Of a DNA stretch of 64,000 nt, positions 28,892 to 37,510 are shown piece after piece. Under the pieces are notes generated by a model. It made no database searches. It saw only the letters and a program-made list of their open reading frames with translations, and was not told where the DNA came from. Both the position numbers and the translations under genes were made by a program. Numbering within the stretch: position 1 is the first letter of the stretch; every line of letters begins with the position of its first letter. The stretch is from Cobetia sp. cqz5-12. Lineage in GTDB: Bacteria > Pseudomonadota > Gammaproteobacteria > Pseudomonadales > Halomonadaceae. The DNA is taken from contig NZ_CP044522.1 of the NCBI RefSeq assembly GCF_016495405.1, forward strand, positions 1,364,001 to 1,428,000, given 5' to 3'.

Positions 28892-29249
28892 GAAATTGGC
28901 TCCGGTCTCGATGAGACGTATCTAAAAGGGATGGCAGGCGACTGAGGCTCGATGACAATGTCGAGTGCATGAGAAATCAGTGCCTTGCGAAACTGGAGCC
29001 AGTCTAGGGGCAAGCCTCTCGCGGGTGAATTTGATTGCATCAAGCGAGGCGATAGCTTTTCTTGATGATGCTACTGACAGTCAGTGGTGGGCTGGTTCAT
29101 GGCCTTGATCTCGGCAGGAACGTGCTTGCCGGCAAGCGTCTTTTTTTGTCGGAAATAGTTGTACAGACTTGATATTTGGCCCTGTCAGCCATAGGTAGTG
29201 GGTACGTCACAGCATCGTCAGGCGTCGAGTCTGGCAAGCGAGGCAATAG
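28892..29249. promoter_or_regulatory. Divergent regulatory region with two palindromes and a terminator-like hairpin
   Basis: 358 bases between the peroxiredoxin-glutaredoxin gene (minus) and a small plus-strand gene. TTGATTGCATCAA (29031-29043, 5-3-5) and ACTGACAGTCAGT (29073-29085, 6-1-6) are perfect palindromes. A short hairpin GCTTG-CCGG-CAAGC at 29124-29137 is followed, after three bases, by seven T, resembling a plus-strand terminator although no plus-strand gene precedes it. Confidence 0.45.
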
Positions 29250-29546
29250 ATGAACGCACGAGAGTACATGGCGAAGCACGGCCTGGACGGCGACAAGGAC
29301 AAGGAGGAGGACAAGCCTCAGAGTCTGGAAGAACATGCCTGGGCACGTGCACGTGAGTCCGGCAGCCATCGGCCACGCACGGGAACGCCGCATGATTGGG
29401 AAGACTGGGAGCGCTACCACGAACAGTTGGCCGCGGACTCCGAGAAGCTGTCCCAGAAGATCGATCGTCAGGCCCGCGCCGGCGGACCCGCTTCAGTGCA
29501 TGACGATGACACCGACAAGGCCGATGCTGATCGAGACGGGCAGTGA
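29250..29546 (+). CDS. Small highly charged hypothetical protein
   Basis: 98-residue soluble protein, very rich in Asp, Glu, Lys and Arg, with acidic ends (DGDKDKEEDK; DDDTDKADADRD) and a central HDWEDWERYHEQL helix. No signal peptide or membrane segment and no family that I recognise. The acidic bias fits a cytoplasm adapted to salt. No strong ribosome binding site precedes the ATG (GAGGCAATAG). It is followed 84 bp later by the Pmp3-type gene, possibly in one transcript, which hints at a stress-related role. Confidence 0.6.
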   Translation: MNAREYMAKHGLDGDKDKEEDKPQSLEEHAWARARESGSHRPRTGTPHDWEDWERYHEQLAADSEKLSQKIDRQARAGGPASVHDDDTDKADADRDGQ

Positions 29547-29630
29547 TCGAGAAGGACACTGATCAACACGAGTACCGAACATTCATGACCTCCGTGGAGT
29601 CACGGTTGTCACAATCGCAAGGAGCAACTC

Positions 29631-29792
29631 ATGGATATCATTCGCATCATTCTGGCCATCATCCTGCCACCGCTGGGCGTTCTCATGCAGGTGGGTGTCG
29701 CCAACAAGCATTTCTGGATCAACATCATCCTGACCTGCTTCGGTTTCCTGCCGGGGATCATCCACGCGGTGTGGGTCATTACCAAGTTCTGA
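29631..29792 (+). CDS. yqaE: YqaE/Pmp3-family small membrane protein
   Basis: 53-residue protein with two transmembrane helices: MDIIRIILAIILPPLGVLMQ and, after a VGVANKHFWIN turn, ILTCFGFLPGIIHAVWVI. This is the Pmp3/UPF0057 family, linked to membrane potential and salt or cold stress in yeast and plants. AAGGAG lies seven bases before the ATG. It is followed by a terminator at 29859-29894. Confidence 0.9.
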   Translation: MDIIRIILAIILPPLGVLMQVGVANKHFWINIILTCFGFLPGIIHAVWVITKF

Positions 29793-29858
29793 CCGCCGCT
29801 GAGCCCCGAAGGCTCTGATATGGTTGCCCACCTCGGGCGGCCCAGAGTTGAAAGATCC

Positions 29859-29894
29859 AAAGCCCCCTCTGCCATGCGTGCAGCGGGGGCTTTT
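29859..29894 (+). terminator. Terminator after yqaE
   Basis: Stem AAAGCCCCC (29859-29867) / GGGGGCTTT (29885-29893) with a 17-base loop that can pair further (GC / GC), ending in four T. Confidence 0.7.
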
Positions 29895-30160
29895 CAGTGG
29901 GCGCTCACCGGGGAGGCGCCATGTGGCGTCAGTGATCCAGCGGCGGGGCTTGCCGAGGGCCCTGGGCGAATGGCAGGCGACGGTAGTTCAATATTTAGAC
30001 TTTCGCATAGCCTGATTTCAACGCTTTTCAGCGAGCGTGACGCTTGTCGCCTCTCGCCTGCCCCCGTAGGGTCAAATGGGACTGAGGGCAGTGATCAGGG
30101 CCGGTGAAGCCTGTTCGATCACCTGCTCCACGATAACAACAACACGTATGGATACCCCGC
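29895..30160. other. Upstream region of the polyamine transporter operon
   Basis: No gene. The block 29990-30030 is AT-richer (TTCAATATTTAGAC) and is the likeliest promoter area, but no -35/-10 pair of reasonable quality can be set. No clear operator palindrome was seen. Confidence 0.35.
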
Positions 30161-31309
30161 ATGGTCATGACTGCTGAGCCCGACGCGCCGCAGGAGACCA
30201 GCTCCTGCTTCGCGATCTTCAATGATGTGCAAAAGAGCTATGACGGCGAAACGCTGGTGGTCAAGGGCTTCAATCTGGAAGTCCAGCGCGGCGAGTTCGT
30301 CACCCTGCTGGGGCCGTCCGGTTCCGGCAAGACCACCTGCCTGATGATGATGGCAGGCTTCGAAACGCCGACCCACGGCGACATCCTCCTCGACGGTACC
30401 CCCATCAACGACTTGCCACCGCACAAGCGCGGTATCGGCATGGTCTTCCAGAACTATGCGCTGTTTCCACACATGAGCGTGGCCGAGAACCTGGCCTTTC
30501 CGCTTGAAGTGCGCGGCATGAGCAAGGAGGAAATCTCGACCAAGGTAGCCAACGCGCTGGACATGGTGCGACTTGGCGAATTCGGCGATCGTCGCCCGGG
30601 GCAGCTTTCCGGTGGCCAGCAGCAGCGGGTCGCCCTGGCACGAGCGCTGGTCTTCGAACCGGAGCTGGTGTTGATGGACGAGCCGCTGGGCGCACTGGAC
30701 AAGAACCTGCGTGAAGAGATGCAGTTCGAGATCAAGCGCATCCACCAGCGTCTCGGCGTCACCATGCTCTACGTGACCCACGATCAGACGGAAGCGCTGA
30801 CCATGTCGGATCGCATCGCGGTCTTCAATGACGGCATCGTCCAGCAGCTGGCGACTCCCGAAGCGCTCTATGAAGCGCCGGAGAATGCCTTCGTCGCCTA
30901 TTTCATCGGCGAGAACAATCGCCTCAACGGCCAGGTATCGCAGCTCGACGCTCAGGGTGAGCATTGCACGGTGACCCTCGACAGTGGCGAACAGGTACGG
31001 GCGCTCAAGGTGGCTGTCAATGAGGTCGGCGAGCGCACCCAGCTGTCGCTGCGCCCGGAGCGGGTGCGCCTGTTGTCGGCGGAAGAGCCGGGGGCCGCGG
31101 GCGTCATGAGTCCACCCGACAATGTCTTCGCCGCCGAGGTGCTCGAGGTGATCTATCTTGGCGATCATCTACGCACGCGTGTCTCGGTATGCGGTAGTGA
31201 CGAGTTCATCATCAAGACCCCCAACGCCGAGGGCTATCCGCCCTTGCGGCCCGGGCAGACCTTGCAGGTCGGTTGGGATGCCTGTGATTGCCGGGCGCTG
31301 GATGCCTGA
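30161..31309 (+). CDS. potA: Polyamine-type ABC transporter, ATP-binding protein
   Basis: 382-residue PotA-like ATPase: Walker A GPSGSGKTT, signature LSGGQQQRVALARAL, Walker B LVLMDEPLGALD, H-loop YVTHDQ and a C-terminal TOBE domain (SLRPERVRLL). Drives uptake of putrescine/spermidine or related amines; exact substrate unknown. No good ribosome binding site precedes the ATG; a second in-frame ATG is six bases later. First of four genes in the order ATPase, binding protein, permease B, permease C. Confidence 0.85.
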   Translation: MVMTAEPDAPQETSSCFAIFNDVQKSYDGETLVVKGFNLEVQRGEFVTLLGPSGSGKTTCLMMMAGFETPTHGDILLDGTPINDLPPHKRGIGMVFQNYALFPHMSVAENLAFPLEVRGMSKEEISTKVANALDMVRLGEFGDRRPGQLSGGQQQRVALARALVFEPELVLMDEPLGALDKNLREEMQFEIKRIHQRLGVTMLYVTHDQTEALTMSDRIAVFNDGIVQQLATPEALYEAPENAFVAYFIGENNRLNGQVSQLDAQGEHCTVTLDSGEQVRALKVAVNEVGERTQLSLRPERVRLLSAEEPGAAGVMSPPDNVFAAEVLEVIYLGDHLRTRVSVCGSDEFIIKTPNAEGYPPLRPGQTLQVGWDACDCRALDA

Positions 31310-31409
31310 CGGCAGCACAGGAGACCAACGCAGTCCTTGCTTGAGAGAGCAACAGCACGATTCGCGACAAGAGTGCAGCACAACAACAAGAAATCAGGGA
31401 GATTCATCC

Positions 31410-32546
31410 ATGTCAGTCATCAATCAGTTCACCGCGTCATTCACTACCTCGCGCCCGGGCATGCCGCTGCGGAGCCTGCTGGCGGTTGCCGTGGCAGCGG
31501 CCGGCATGAGCGCCGGTGCGGCCCAGGCCGAGACGCTCAACATCGTTTCGTGGGGCGGCGCCTATACCGACAGTCAGAACAAGGCCTATCACCAGCCCTG
31601 GGAAGAGAAGAGCGGTGACACCGTCGTCAATATCGACAAGTCATCCAATGCGCTTTCCGGTCTGCGCGCACAGGTCCAGGCCGACAACGTCACCTGGGAC
31701 CTGGTCGACATGCTGCCCAGTGATGCGCTGATCGCCTGCTCGGAAGGGCTGATCGAGCCGCTGGACCCGGACACCTTGTTCGCGGCAGCGCCGGACGGCA
31801 CACCGGCCAGCGAAGACTTCATCGAGAATTCGCTCAGCGAATGCTTCGTGCCGCAGATCGTCTACTCCAACATCGTGGCCTTCAATACCGAGATGTTCCC
31901 CGAGGACAAGCAGCCGGACTCCATCGATGACGTGTTCAATCTCGAGGAGTTCCCCGGCAAGCGTGCTCTGCAGAAGAAGCCGATCAACAACATGGAATGG
32001 GCGCTGGTGGCCGATGGCGTGGCCCCGGAAGATGTCTACGAGGTGCTGGATTCCGAGGAAGGCATCGAACGCGCCTTCGCCAAGCTCGATACCATCAAGG
32101 ACAGCGTGATCTGGTGGGAAGAGGGTGCACAGCCACCGCAGCTGCTGGCGGACAAGGAAGTGGCCTTCGCCTCGGCCTATAACGGCCGCATCTTCGATGC
32201 CGAGGTCAACGAGAAACAGCCATTCTCCATCGTCTGGGATGCCCAGGTCTTCGAACTGGATGGCTGGGTCGTGCCGACCGGCAAGCTCGACAAGGTCAAG
32301 GATTACCTGATGTTCGCCACCGATACCCAGCGTCTGGCGGACCAGGCCAAGTACATTTCCTACGGACCGGCGCGTACCTCCTCCGCGGCACTGGTTTCCA
32401 CTCATGCGGACACCGGCATCGACATGAAGCCGCACATGCCCACCTATGGCCCCAACTTCGAGACCGCCATCCCCAAGGATGACGAATTCTGGGCCGACAA
32501 CCTCGATGAGCTGAGCCAGCGCTTCAACGCCTGGCTGGCACGCTGA
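31410..32546 (+). CDS. potD: Polyamine-type ABC transporter, periplasmic binding protein
   Basis: 378-residue PotD/PotF-type receptor. The signal peptide has a long N-region (about 20 residues) and ends near AQA-E at residue 40. The mature start ETLNIVSWGGAY and the aromatic-rich segments match polyamine receptors of the YdcS/PotD group. AGGGAGA precedes ATG 31410; the frame open from 31158 overlaps the ATPase gene and is not used. A terminator-like hairpin after it suggests stronger expression than the permeases. Confidence 0.85.
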   Translation: MSVINQFTASFTTSRPGMPLRSLLAVAVAAAGMSAGAAQAETLNIVSWGGAYTDSQNKAYHQPWEEKSGDTVVNIDKSSNALSGLRAQVQADNVTWDLVDMLPSDALIACSEGLIEPLDPDTLFAAAPDGTPASEDFIENSLSECFVPQIVYSNIVAFNTEMFPEDKQPDSIDDVFNLEEFPGKRALQKKPINNMEWALVADGVAPEDVYEVLDSEEGIERAFAKLDTIKDSVIWWEEGAQPPQLLADKEVAFASAYNGRIFDAEVNEKQPFSIVWDAQVFELDGWVVPTGKLDKVKDYLMFATDTQRLADQAKYISYGPARTSSAALVSTHADTGIDMKPHMPTYGPNFETAIPKDDEFWADNLDELSQRFNAWLAR

Positions 32547-32564
32547 CCTCTGCACTGACCCGCT

Positions 32565-32602
32565 GGCCCCGGTGGCGCACGATCGCGCGCCGGGGCCTTT
32601 TT
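32565..32602 (+). terminator. Intra-operon terminator or stabilising hairpin
   Basis: Stem GGCCCCGG-T-GGCGC pairing with GCGCGCCGGGGCC, then TTTTT. Placed between the binding protein and the permease genes, so it probably attenuates the permeases. Confidence 0.7.
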
Positions 32603-32720
32603 GATCATGCCTGATGGCCCGTCGGCCATGCTCGATTCCGCCAGGTTGGCTTGCGTCCCTGTCATGCGGGACTCGGCTGGCGGTCCAGGCACCCTCGGAT
32701 AGCCGATCAAGGAGTGCAGG

Positions 32721-34022
32721 ATGAGCGATTCCTCCGCCCCGGCCACGTCCGGAAGCGCAGCACATGACCCCAATGGTGCCCCCGGCGCGGCGCTGACCAC
32801 CGCCGATGGCGTACCGCTGAAACAGAGCCTCAACCGCGCCATCCGCCGCAGCCGCATCAAGGCATTGCTGCTGGTGGCGCCGCTGTTGATCTTCATCGGG
32901 CTGGCATTCGTCATGCCCATCTTCGACATGCTGTCACGCAGTGTCGACAACCCGGAAGTTTCCACCTATCTGCCGCGTACCAGTGAGGCGCTGGTCGACT
33001 GGGATGGCGAAGGGTTGCCGGAAGAGGCCGCCTACGCCGCCCTGGCGCAGGACCTGGCCGCGGGACTCAAGGCGCGCAATCTCGGGCGCGTCGCCTCGCG
33101 TCTCAACTACGAAAAGTCCGGCATGCGGTCGCTGTTCATGAAGAGCGCCCGCCGTGCCGGTCGCATGGAGGCCCCTTACAAGGCCGCGCTGATCAAGGCC
33201 GATGAGGATTGGGAGGACCCTGACATCTGGCGTCTGATCAAGCGTGAATCGTCGCCCTTCACCGCCTCCTACTACCTGGCGGCGGTGGATCGCCAGTTCT
33301 CACCGACAGGAGAGATCATCGAGAAACCGGAGTATCTGCAGATCCACGTCTCGCTGTTCATCCGTACCTTCTGGATGAGCGCCGCGATCACCGGGCTGTG
33401 TCTGTTGCTTGCCTATCCGGTGGCCTGGCTGCTGGCGACCCTGCCGGCCAGTCGCGGCAATCTGCTGATGATCCTGGTGCTGCTGCCGTTCTGGACCTCG
33501 CTGCTGGTACGCACCACTACCTGGATCGCGATCCTGCAGCAGCAAGGGGTGCTCAATGACATGCTGGTGGGCGTCGGGATACTCGCCGAGGAGGCGCGTA
33601 TCCAGATGATCTACAACAAGACCGGCACCATCATCGCGATGACCCACATCCTGCTGCCGTTCATGATCCTGCCGCTGTACTCGGTGATGAAGACCATTCC
33701 GCCCAGCTACATGCATGCGGCGCGCTCTCTGGGTGCCGGGCCGATCACCGCCTTCCGGCGCGTCTACTTCCCGCAGACCCTGCCGGGCATCGGGGCGGGC
33801 TCGATTCTGGTCTTCATTCTCTCCATCGGCTACTACATCACGCCGGCACTGGTGGGCGGGCAGTCGGGCCGCTTCATCACCAACTTCATCGCCTATCACA
33901 TGCAGACCTCGCTCAACTGGGGGCTGGCAGCGGCCATCGGCTCGATCCTGCTGGTCGTGGTGATCCTCTTCTATCTCGTCTACAACCGTCTGATCGGTGT
34001 GGACAAGGTCAAACTGGGGTGA
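32721..34022 (+). CDS. potB: Polyamine-type ABC transporter, permease (PotB-like) with long periplasmic loop
   Basis: 433-residue permease, about 130-150 residues longer than PotB of E. coli. The extra length is a hydrophilic loop between the first membrane helix (about 47-70) and the second (about 210-232), rich in charged residues. The C-terminal half is canonical, with the EAA loop seen as HAARSLGAGPITAFRRVYFPQTLPG. The enlarged loop may help dock the binding protein. Starts 19 bp after an AAGGAG-rich area; the stop is four bases before the next gene. Confidence 0.83.
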   Translation: MSDSSAPATSGSAAHDPNGAPGAALTTADGVPLKQSLNRAIRRSRIKALLLVAPLLIFIGLAFVMPIFDMLSRSVDNPEVSTYLPRTSEALVDWDGEGLPEEAAYAALAQDLAAGLKARNLGRVASRLNYEKSGMRSLFMKSARRAGRMEAPYKAALIKADEDWEDPDIWRLIKRESSPFTASYYLAAVDRQFSPTGEIIEKPEYLQIHVSLFIRTFWMSAAITGLCLLLAYPVAWLLATLPASRGNLLMILVLLPFWTSLLVRTTTWIAILQQQGVLNDMLVGVGILAEEARIQMIYNKTGTIIAMTHILLPFMILPLYSVMKTIPPSYMHAARSLGAGPITAFRRVYFPQTLPGIGAGSILVFILSIGYYITPALVGGQSGRFITNFIAYHMQTSLNWGLAAAIGSILLVVVILFYLVYNRLIGVDKVKLG

Positions 34023-34025
34023 CAG

Positions 34026-34877
34026 ATGGCCATACCTTCCTATGCAACTCGTGGTGAGCGGATCTGGCATTGGGTGTTCTGCGTGCTGTGCGCGCTGATC
34101 TTCCTGTTCCTGATCGGGCCGATCCTGGTGATCATTCCGCTCTCGTTCAATGCCGAACCCTACTTCACCTTCTCGGAGAAGATGCTGTCGCTGGACCCCG
34201 ATGGCTATTCGTTGCGCTGGTATCAGGAGTTCTTCACCTCGGATGAGTGGATGCGCTCGATCAAGAACAGCATCATCGTGGCGGTGTGCGCGACGGTGCT
34301 GGCCACGGTACTGGGCACGCTTGCCGCACTGGGGCTTTCCAGCCGCTTCATGCCGTTTCGCAATACCATCATGGCGATCCTGATCTCGCCGATGATCGTG
34401 CCGCTGATCATCAGCGCCGCGGCGATGTTCTTCTTCTTCTCGAAACTGGGGCTGACCCAGACCTATCTGGGCGTGATTCTGGCGCACACGGCGCTGGGCA
34501 TTCCCTTCGTGGTGATCACGGTGACGGCGACGCTATCCGGCTTCGATCACTCGCTCACACGTGCGGCGCACTCGTTGGGGGCCAGTCCGAGTCGCACCTT
34601 CTTCCGCATCATCCTGCCGCTGGTGACGCCGGGGGTGGTGTCCGGTGCGCTGTTCGCCTTCATCACCTCGTTCGATGAGGTGGTGGTGGTGCTGTTCATC
34701 GCCGGGCCGGCGCAGACCACCATCCCGATCCAGATGTGGTCCGGTATCCGCGAGGAGATCAGCCCGACGATTCTGGCGGTGGCCACGCTGCTGGTACTGG
34801 TCTCGATCCTGCTGCTGACGACACTGGAGCTGATTCGCCGGCGCAATGAACGTCTGCGCGGCCTGACGCCGAGCTGA
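34026..34877 (+). CDS. potC: Polyamine-type ABC transporter, permease (PotC-like)
   Basis: 283-residue PotC-type permease with six hydrophobic segments and the EAA-like loop RAAHSLGASPSRTFFRIILPLVTPG. Forms the channel with the preceding permease. Four bases separate the two genes, consistent with translational coupling. Confidence 0.86.
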   Translation: MAIPSYATRGERIWHWVFCVLCALIFLFLIGPILVIIPLSFNAEPYFTFSEKMLSLDPDGYSLRWYQEFFTSDEWMRSIKNSIIVAVCATVLATVLGTLAALGLSSRFMPFRNTIMAILISPMIVPLIISAAAMFFFFSKLGLTQTYLGVILAHTALGIPFVVITVTATLSGFDHSLTRAAHSLGASPSRTFFRIILPLVTPGVVSGALFAFITSFDEVVVVLFIAGPAQTTIPIQMWSGIREEISPTILAVATLLVLVSILLLTTLELIRRRNERLRGLTPS

Positions 34878-34951
34878 TCCTTTTCCTTTATCCTCAGTCC
34901 TCTGCCCTTGAGTGCTGAGCACTTGATGGCGGTGAGAAACCGGAGTCGCAA

Positions 34952-35000
34952 GAAACGCCCGTGCCCCCGCAGAGTCTGTCTGCGGGGGCACGGGCGTTTC
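34952..35000. terminator. Perfect 22-bp hairpin between convergent genes
   Basis: Arms 34952-34973 and 34979-35000 are fully complementary around a GTCTG loop; the arm includes CGCCCGTGCCCCCGC. Ends in GTTTC on both strands. It separates the potC gene from the opposing regulator gene and should terminate both. Confidence 0.75.
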
Positions 35001-35044
35001 AGGGCCGGGGCTTGAAGACAGGGCTTGAGGAGAAGCCTGCTGCG

Positions 35045-37108
35045 TCAGGCCGCGCCGAGTCGCTTGTAGAGTGTGGTGCGGCTGATGCCGAGCTCCCGCG
35101 CGAGACGCGAGACGTTGCCGCCCAGCGCGTCCAGCGCGCTCTGCAGCTCCTCGGCACTGGAGAGATCATGCAGCGAGGGCAGGCCGGTCGGTTGCGAGGG
35201 CTGGTGGGCAATCTCGTTCTCTGATGCGGGACAATCATTCTGTGATGCGAGACAGTCGCCCGCCAGTATCACATGGCACGGCTCCAGGACCGGCCCATCG
35301 CACAGTACCAGCGCCAAACGCAGCACGTTGTCCAGTTCGCGCACGTTGCCGGGCCAGTCATGTCGGGTGAGACGATCGAGAAAGGCGGGCGTGATGCGCG
35401 GCAGCTCACGTTGCTGCTCTCGACACAGCCGTGTCAGCAGGGCACGACTCAGGCCGGCGATGTCGTGACGCTCCCTCAGCGGCGGCAAGGTGATGCTGGC
35501 GCCACACAGGCGATAGTAGAGGTCCGCCCGGAAGCGCCCGGCCTTGACCAGCTCGCTGAGGGGCTGGTGGGTGGCGGCCACCAATTCGAAGTCGACTCGC
35601 TGCGGCTTGCCGCCGCCCAGCGGCGTGACTTCACGTTCCTGCAGCACGCGCAGCAGACGCGCCTGGACATGCAGCGGCATGTCGCCGATCTCATCCAGGA
35701 ACAGACGCCCGCCATTGGCCTCGATCAGGCGGCCTTCGCGTCCGGCGGGGTCGGCACCGGTAAAGGCGCCGCGCCGATAGCCGAACAGCTCGGCCTCGAC
35801 CAGCTCATCAGGCAATGCCGCGCAGTTGATGGCGACCAGCGGCTGATGGGCGCGATGACTGGCCTGATGCAGCGCCTTGACCACTTCTTCCTTGCCGACA
35901 CCTGTCTCGCCCTGCAGCAGCAGTGGCAGGTGAGCGTTCACCAGTCGCGCCAGCAGTTCGCAGACCCTGGCCCAGCCGGCATCGCCGTGATGCAGGCGCG
36001 CAAGGCTCGGGTGGCAGGCAGCGGCCTGAGTGGCCAGCGGGCCAGCTCGCTCATCGGTGGGGGGGCTGGCTGGTGCGCGTGCCTGAATGCGTGGCCTGGG
36101 CAGGACACTGCACAAGGTGTAGCCCGTGAAATGCGGGTGTTGCGACAGCATCAGGCATTCCGCGTCGTCAAGCCGGGCCAACGGTGCCCAGTCCAGCTGC
36201 CAGCGAGCCAGGGGCTGGCCCAGCAACAGATGGAGGTCATCGCGGGTGGCGCAGCTGTCGTTGTCCGCGGGGCGTTCCGCGCAACCTGGCGATGGCGGGA
36301 GCTCAAGGTGCGCTGCCAGCAGTTGCAGCCCTCTGCGACTGGCGGCCGCGACCTGACCTTGCGGCGTGACGGCCAGCAGGGCCGCGCTGGGCGAGTCCAG
36401 CTGCGAGCGGTTGAGATGCAGGCGCAACAGGTGATGGTCGTGCCCATGTGCCTCGCCCAGACGGCGTTGCTCGATGTCATCCGCCAGTACCCCGAGCATG
36501 CCGAGGCTGTACTGGCGCACACGGTAGGGATCGCAGATCAGTCCCAGGCACCCCTCGCAGGCGCCGGGCGTCAGGCCGCGACTGGCACTCCAGCTGGCGG
36601 GCGCCAGCAGTGCGGCACTGGCGCTGGCCAGCCCCTTGAGGCATTCGGCGTCATGCGCCTCGAGGGCGATGCGTGCCAGGCGATTGGCGCGCGGCGCATT
36701 CAGGGTCTCGGCGATGGCGTTGTGACCCAGCGACTCCTCACGCCAGCGCGCGCCAGGGTGCAACAGGGCGGCCTCATTGCCCAGCAGCTGTTGATGGCCG
36801 TAGCTTGCCAGCACCACGCCGTCGCGGTCGGTCAGTACCAGACACGCCTGCCAGTGATCGAGCAGGTTGAGGGTATGGCCGACCACCGCTGACGCCACCG
36901 TCGCCATCAGGCTGGCGGCCTGACGCTGACGCCAGACGAGCTCTTCCGGCGGACATACCAGTGAGGAATGCTGAAGTGCCAGGGGAGCAGCGGCGGGATG
37001 GGGCGTGGAGTGAGCTGGGGTGGTGGCGGTGTGGTTATCGACGTGGTTATCGACGTGGTTATCGACATGGTTGTCGACGTGGCTGGCGGAATGATGGCGT
37101 GCTGTCAT
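35045..37108 (-). CDS. AcoR-like sigma-54-dependent activator with GAF sensor
   Basis: 687-residue enhancer-binding protein. After a His/Asn-rich leader (VDNH four times, residues 11-26) comes a GAF-type sensor region (about 55-230), then the AAA+ core: Walker A G400-ETGVGKE, the sigma-54-contact loop GAFTGA at 447-452, Walker B DEIGD at 472-476. The Fis-type HTH ends the protein (GNVSRLARELGISRTTLYKRL). Related to AcoR/DhaR. AAGGGA six bases before the ATG fixes the start, so the VDNH repeats are translated. Divergent from the glycerol transporter operon, which carries a sigma-54 promoter and TGTTCA repeats, so it very likely activates that operon. Confidence 0.88.
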   Translation of the reverse strand: MTARHHSASHVDNHVDNHVDNHVDNHTATTPAHSTPHPAAAPLALQHSSLVCPPEELVWRQRQAASLMATVASAVVGHTLNLLDHWQACLVLTDRDGVVLASYGHQQLLGNEAALLHPGARWREESLGHNAIAETLNAPRANRLARIALEAHDAECLKGLASASAALLAPASWSASRGLTPGACEGCLGLICDPYRVRQYSLGMLGVLADDIEQRRLGEAHGHDHHLLRLHLNRSQLDSPSAALLAVTPQGQVAAASRRGLQLLAAHLELPPSPGCAERPADNDSCATRDDLHLLLGQPLARWQLDWAPLARLDDAECLMLSQHPHFTGYTLCSVLPRPRIQARAPASPPTDERAGPLATQAAACHPSLARLHHGDAGWARVCELLARLVNAHLPLLLQGETGVGKEEVVKALHQASHRAHQPLVAINCAALPDELVEAELFGYRRGAFTGADPAGREGRLIEANGGRLFLDEIGDMPLHVQARLLRVLQEREVTPLGGGKPQRVDFELVAATHQPLSELVKAGRFRADLYYRLCGASITLPPLRERHDIAGLSRALLTRLCREQQRELPRITPAFLDRLTRHDWPGNVRELDNVLRLALVLCDGPVLEPCHVILAGDCLASQNDCPASENEIAHQPSQPTGLPSLHDLSSAEELQSALDALGGNVSRLARELGISRTTLYKRLGAA
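37031..37078. repeat. 12-bp tandem repeat coding VDNH
   Basis: Four 12-bp units (GTGGTTATCGAC type) at 37031, 37043, 37055 and 37067; the fourth has two changes. They lie inside the activator gene and encode VDNH repeats at its N-terminus. Because 12 is a multiple of three, copy-number change would keep the frame. Confidence 0.85.
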
Positions 37109-37177
37109 GAGACATCCCTTGTGCGGCGGGCCTTTCAGGCCTCTGTTGTTATTGATGCTGTTATCGGTCTGGGGGAG

Positions 37178-37249
37178 TGTTCACGGCAATGTTCACTTGT
37201 GCGTGGCGAGTGTTCAGTTCCGAGGACTCCAGTGTTCAGACACTGTTCA
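37178..37249 (+). promoter_or_regulatory. Five phased TGTTCA repeats, probable activator-binding sites
   Basis: TGTTCA occurs at 37178, 37190, 37211, 37233 and 37244, all in the same orientation, with spacings of 12, 21, 22 and 11 bases, close to whole DNA turns. The cluster lies 160-230 bases upstream of the sigma-54 promoter, the usual place for enhancer-protein sites, and next to the activator gene. Confidence 0.7.
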
Positions 37250-37406
37250 TCAGAGTAGCGGCAGACGCGGCGGATGACGGGCTAGACCATGGTCTGCCCC
37301 TGCCTTGGTCGCATCTGGCAAGTGGCTGAATGATCAGCGAAAGAGGGCGATCTGGCGGTATCCGAGGGCGTGTGGAGGGTGTCTGTGACGACGGGATTGC
37401 GCGCGG

Positions 37407-37422
37407 CTGGCACAGGGTTCGC
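37407..37422 (+). promoter_or_regulatory. Sigma-54 (-24/-12) promoter of the glycerol transporter operon
   Basis: TGGCACAGGGTTCGCT matches the consensus TGGCAC-N5-TTGCW with one change; the GG and GC doublets are exactly ten bases apart. Transcription would start about 78 bases before the glpS ATG. The adjacent divergent gene encodes a GAFTGA-type activator. Confidence 0.7.
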
Positions 37423-37510
37423 TATATGAGAGTCACCAGGTGGGTATGAACACTCGGCAGTGGCTGGCCGTGTCCTTGCCCCGATGACTTTCACCAGACG
37501 AGACAGCGCC

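Noticed and set aside
28892..29100. OxyR box upstream of the peroxiredoxin-glutaredoxin gene
   Set aside because: A GATAG half-site at 29051 is present, but the ATAG-N7-CTAT pairing required by the consensus is not.
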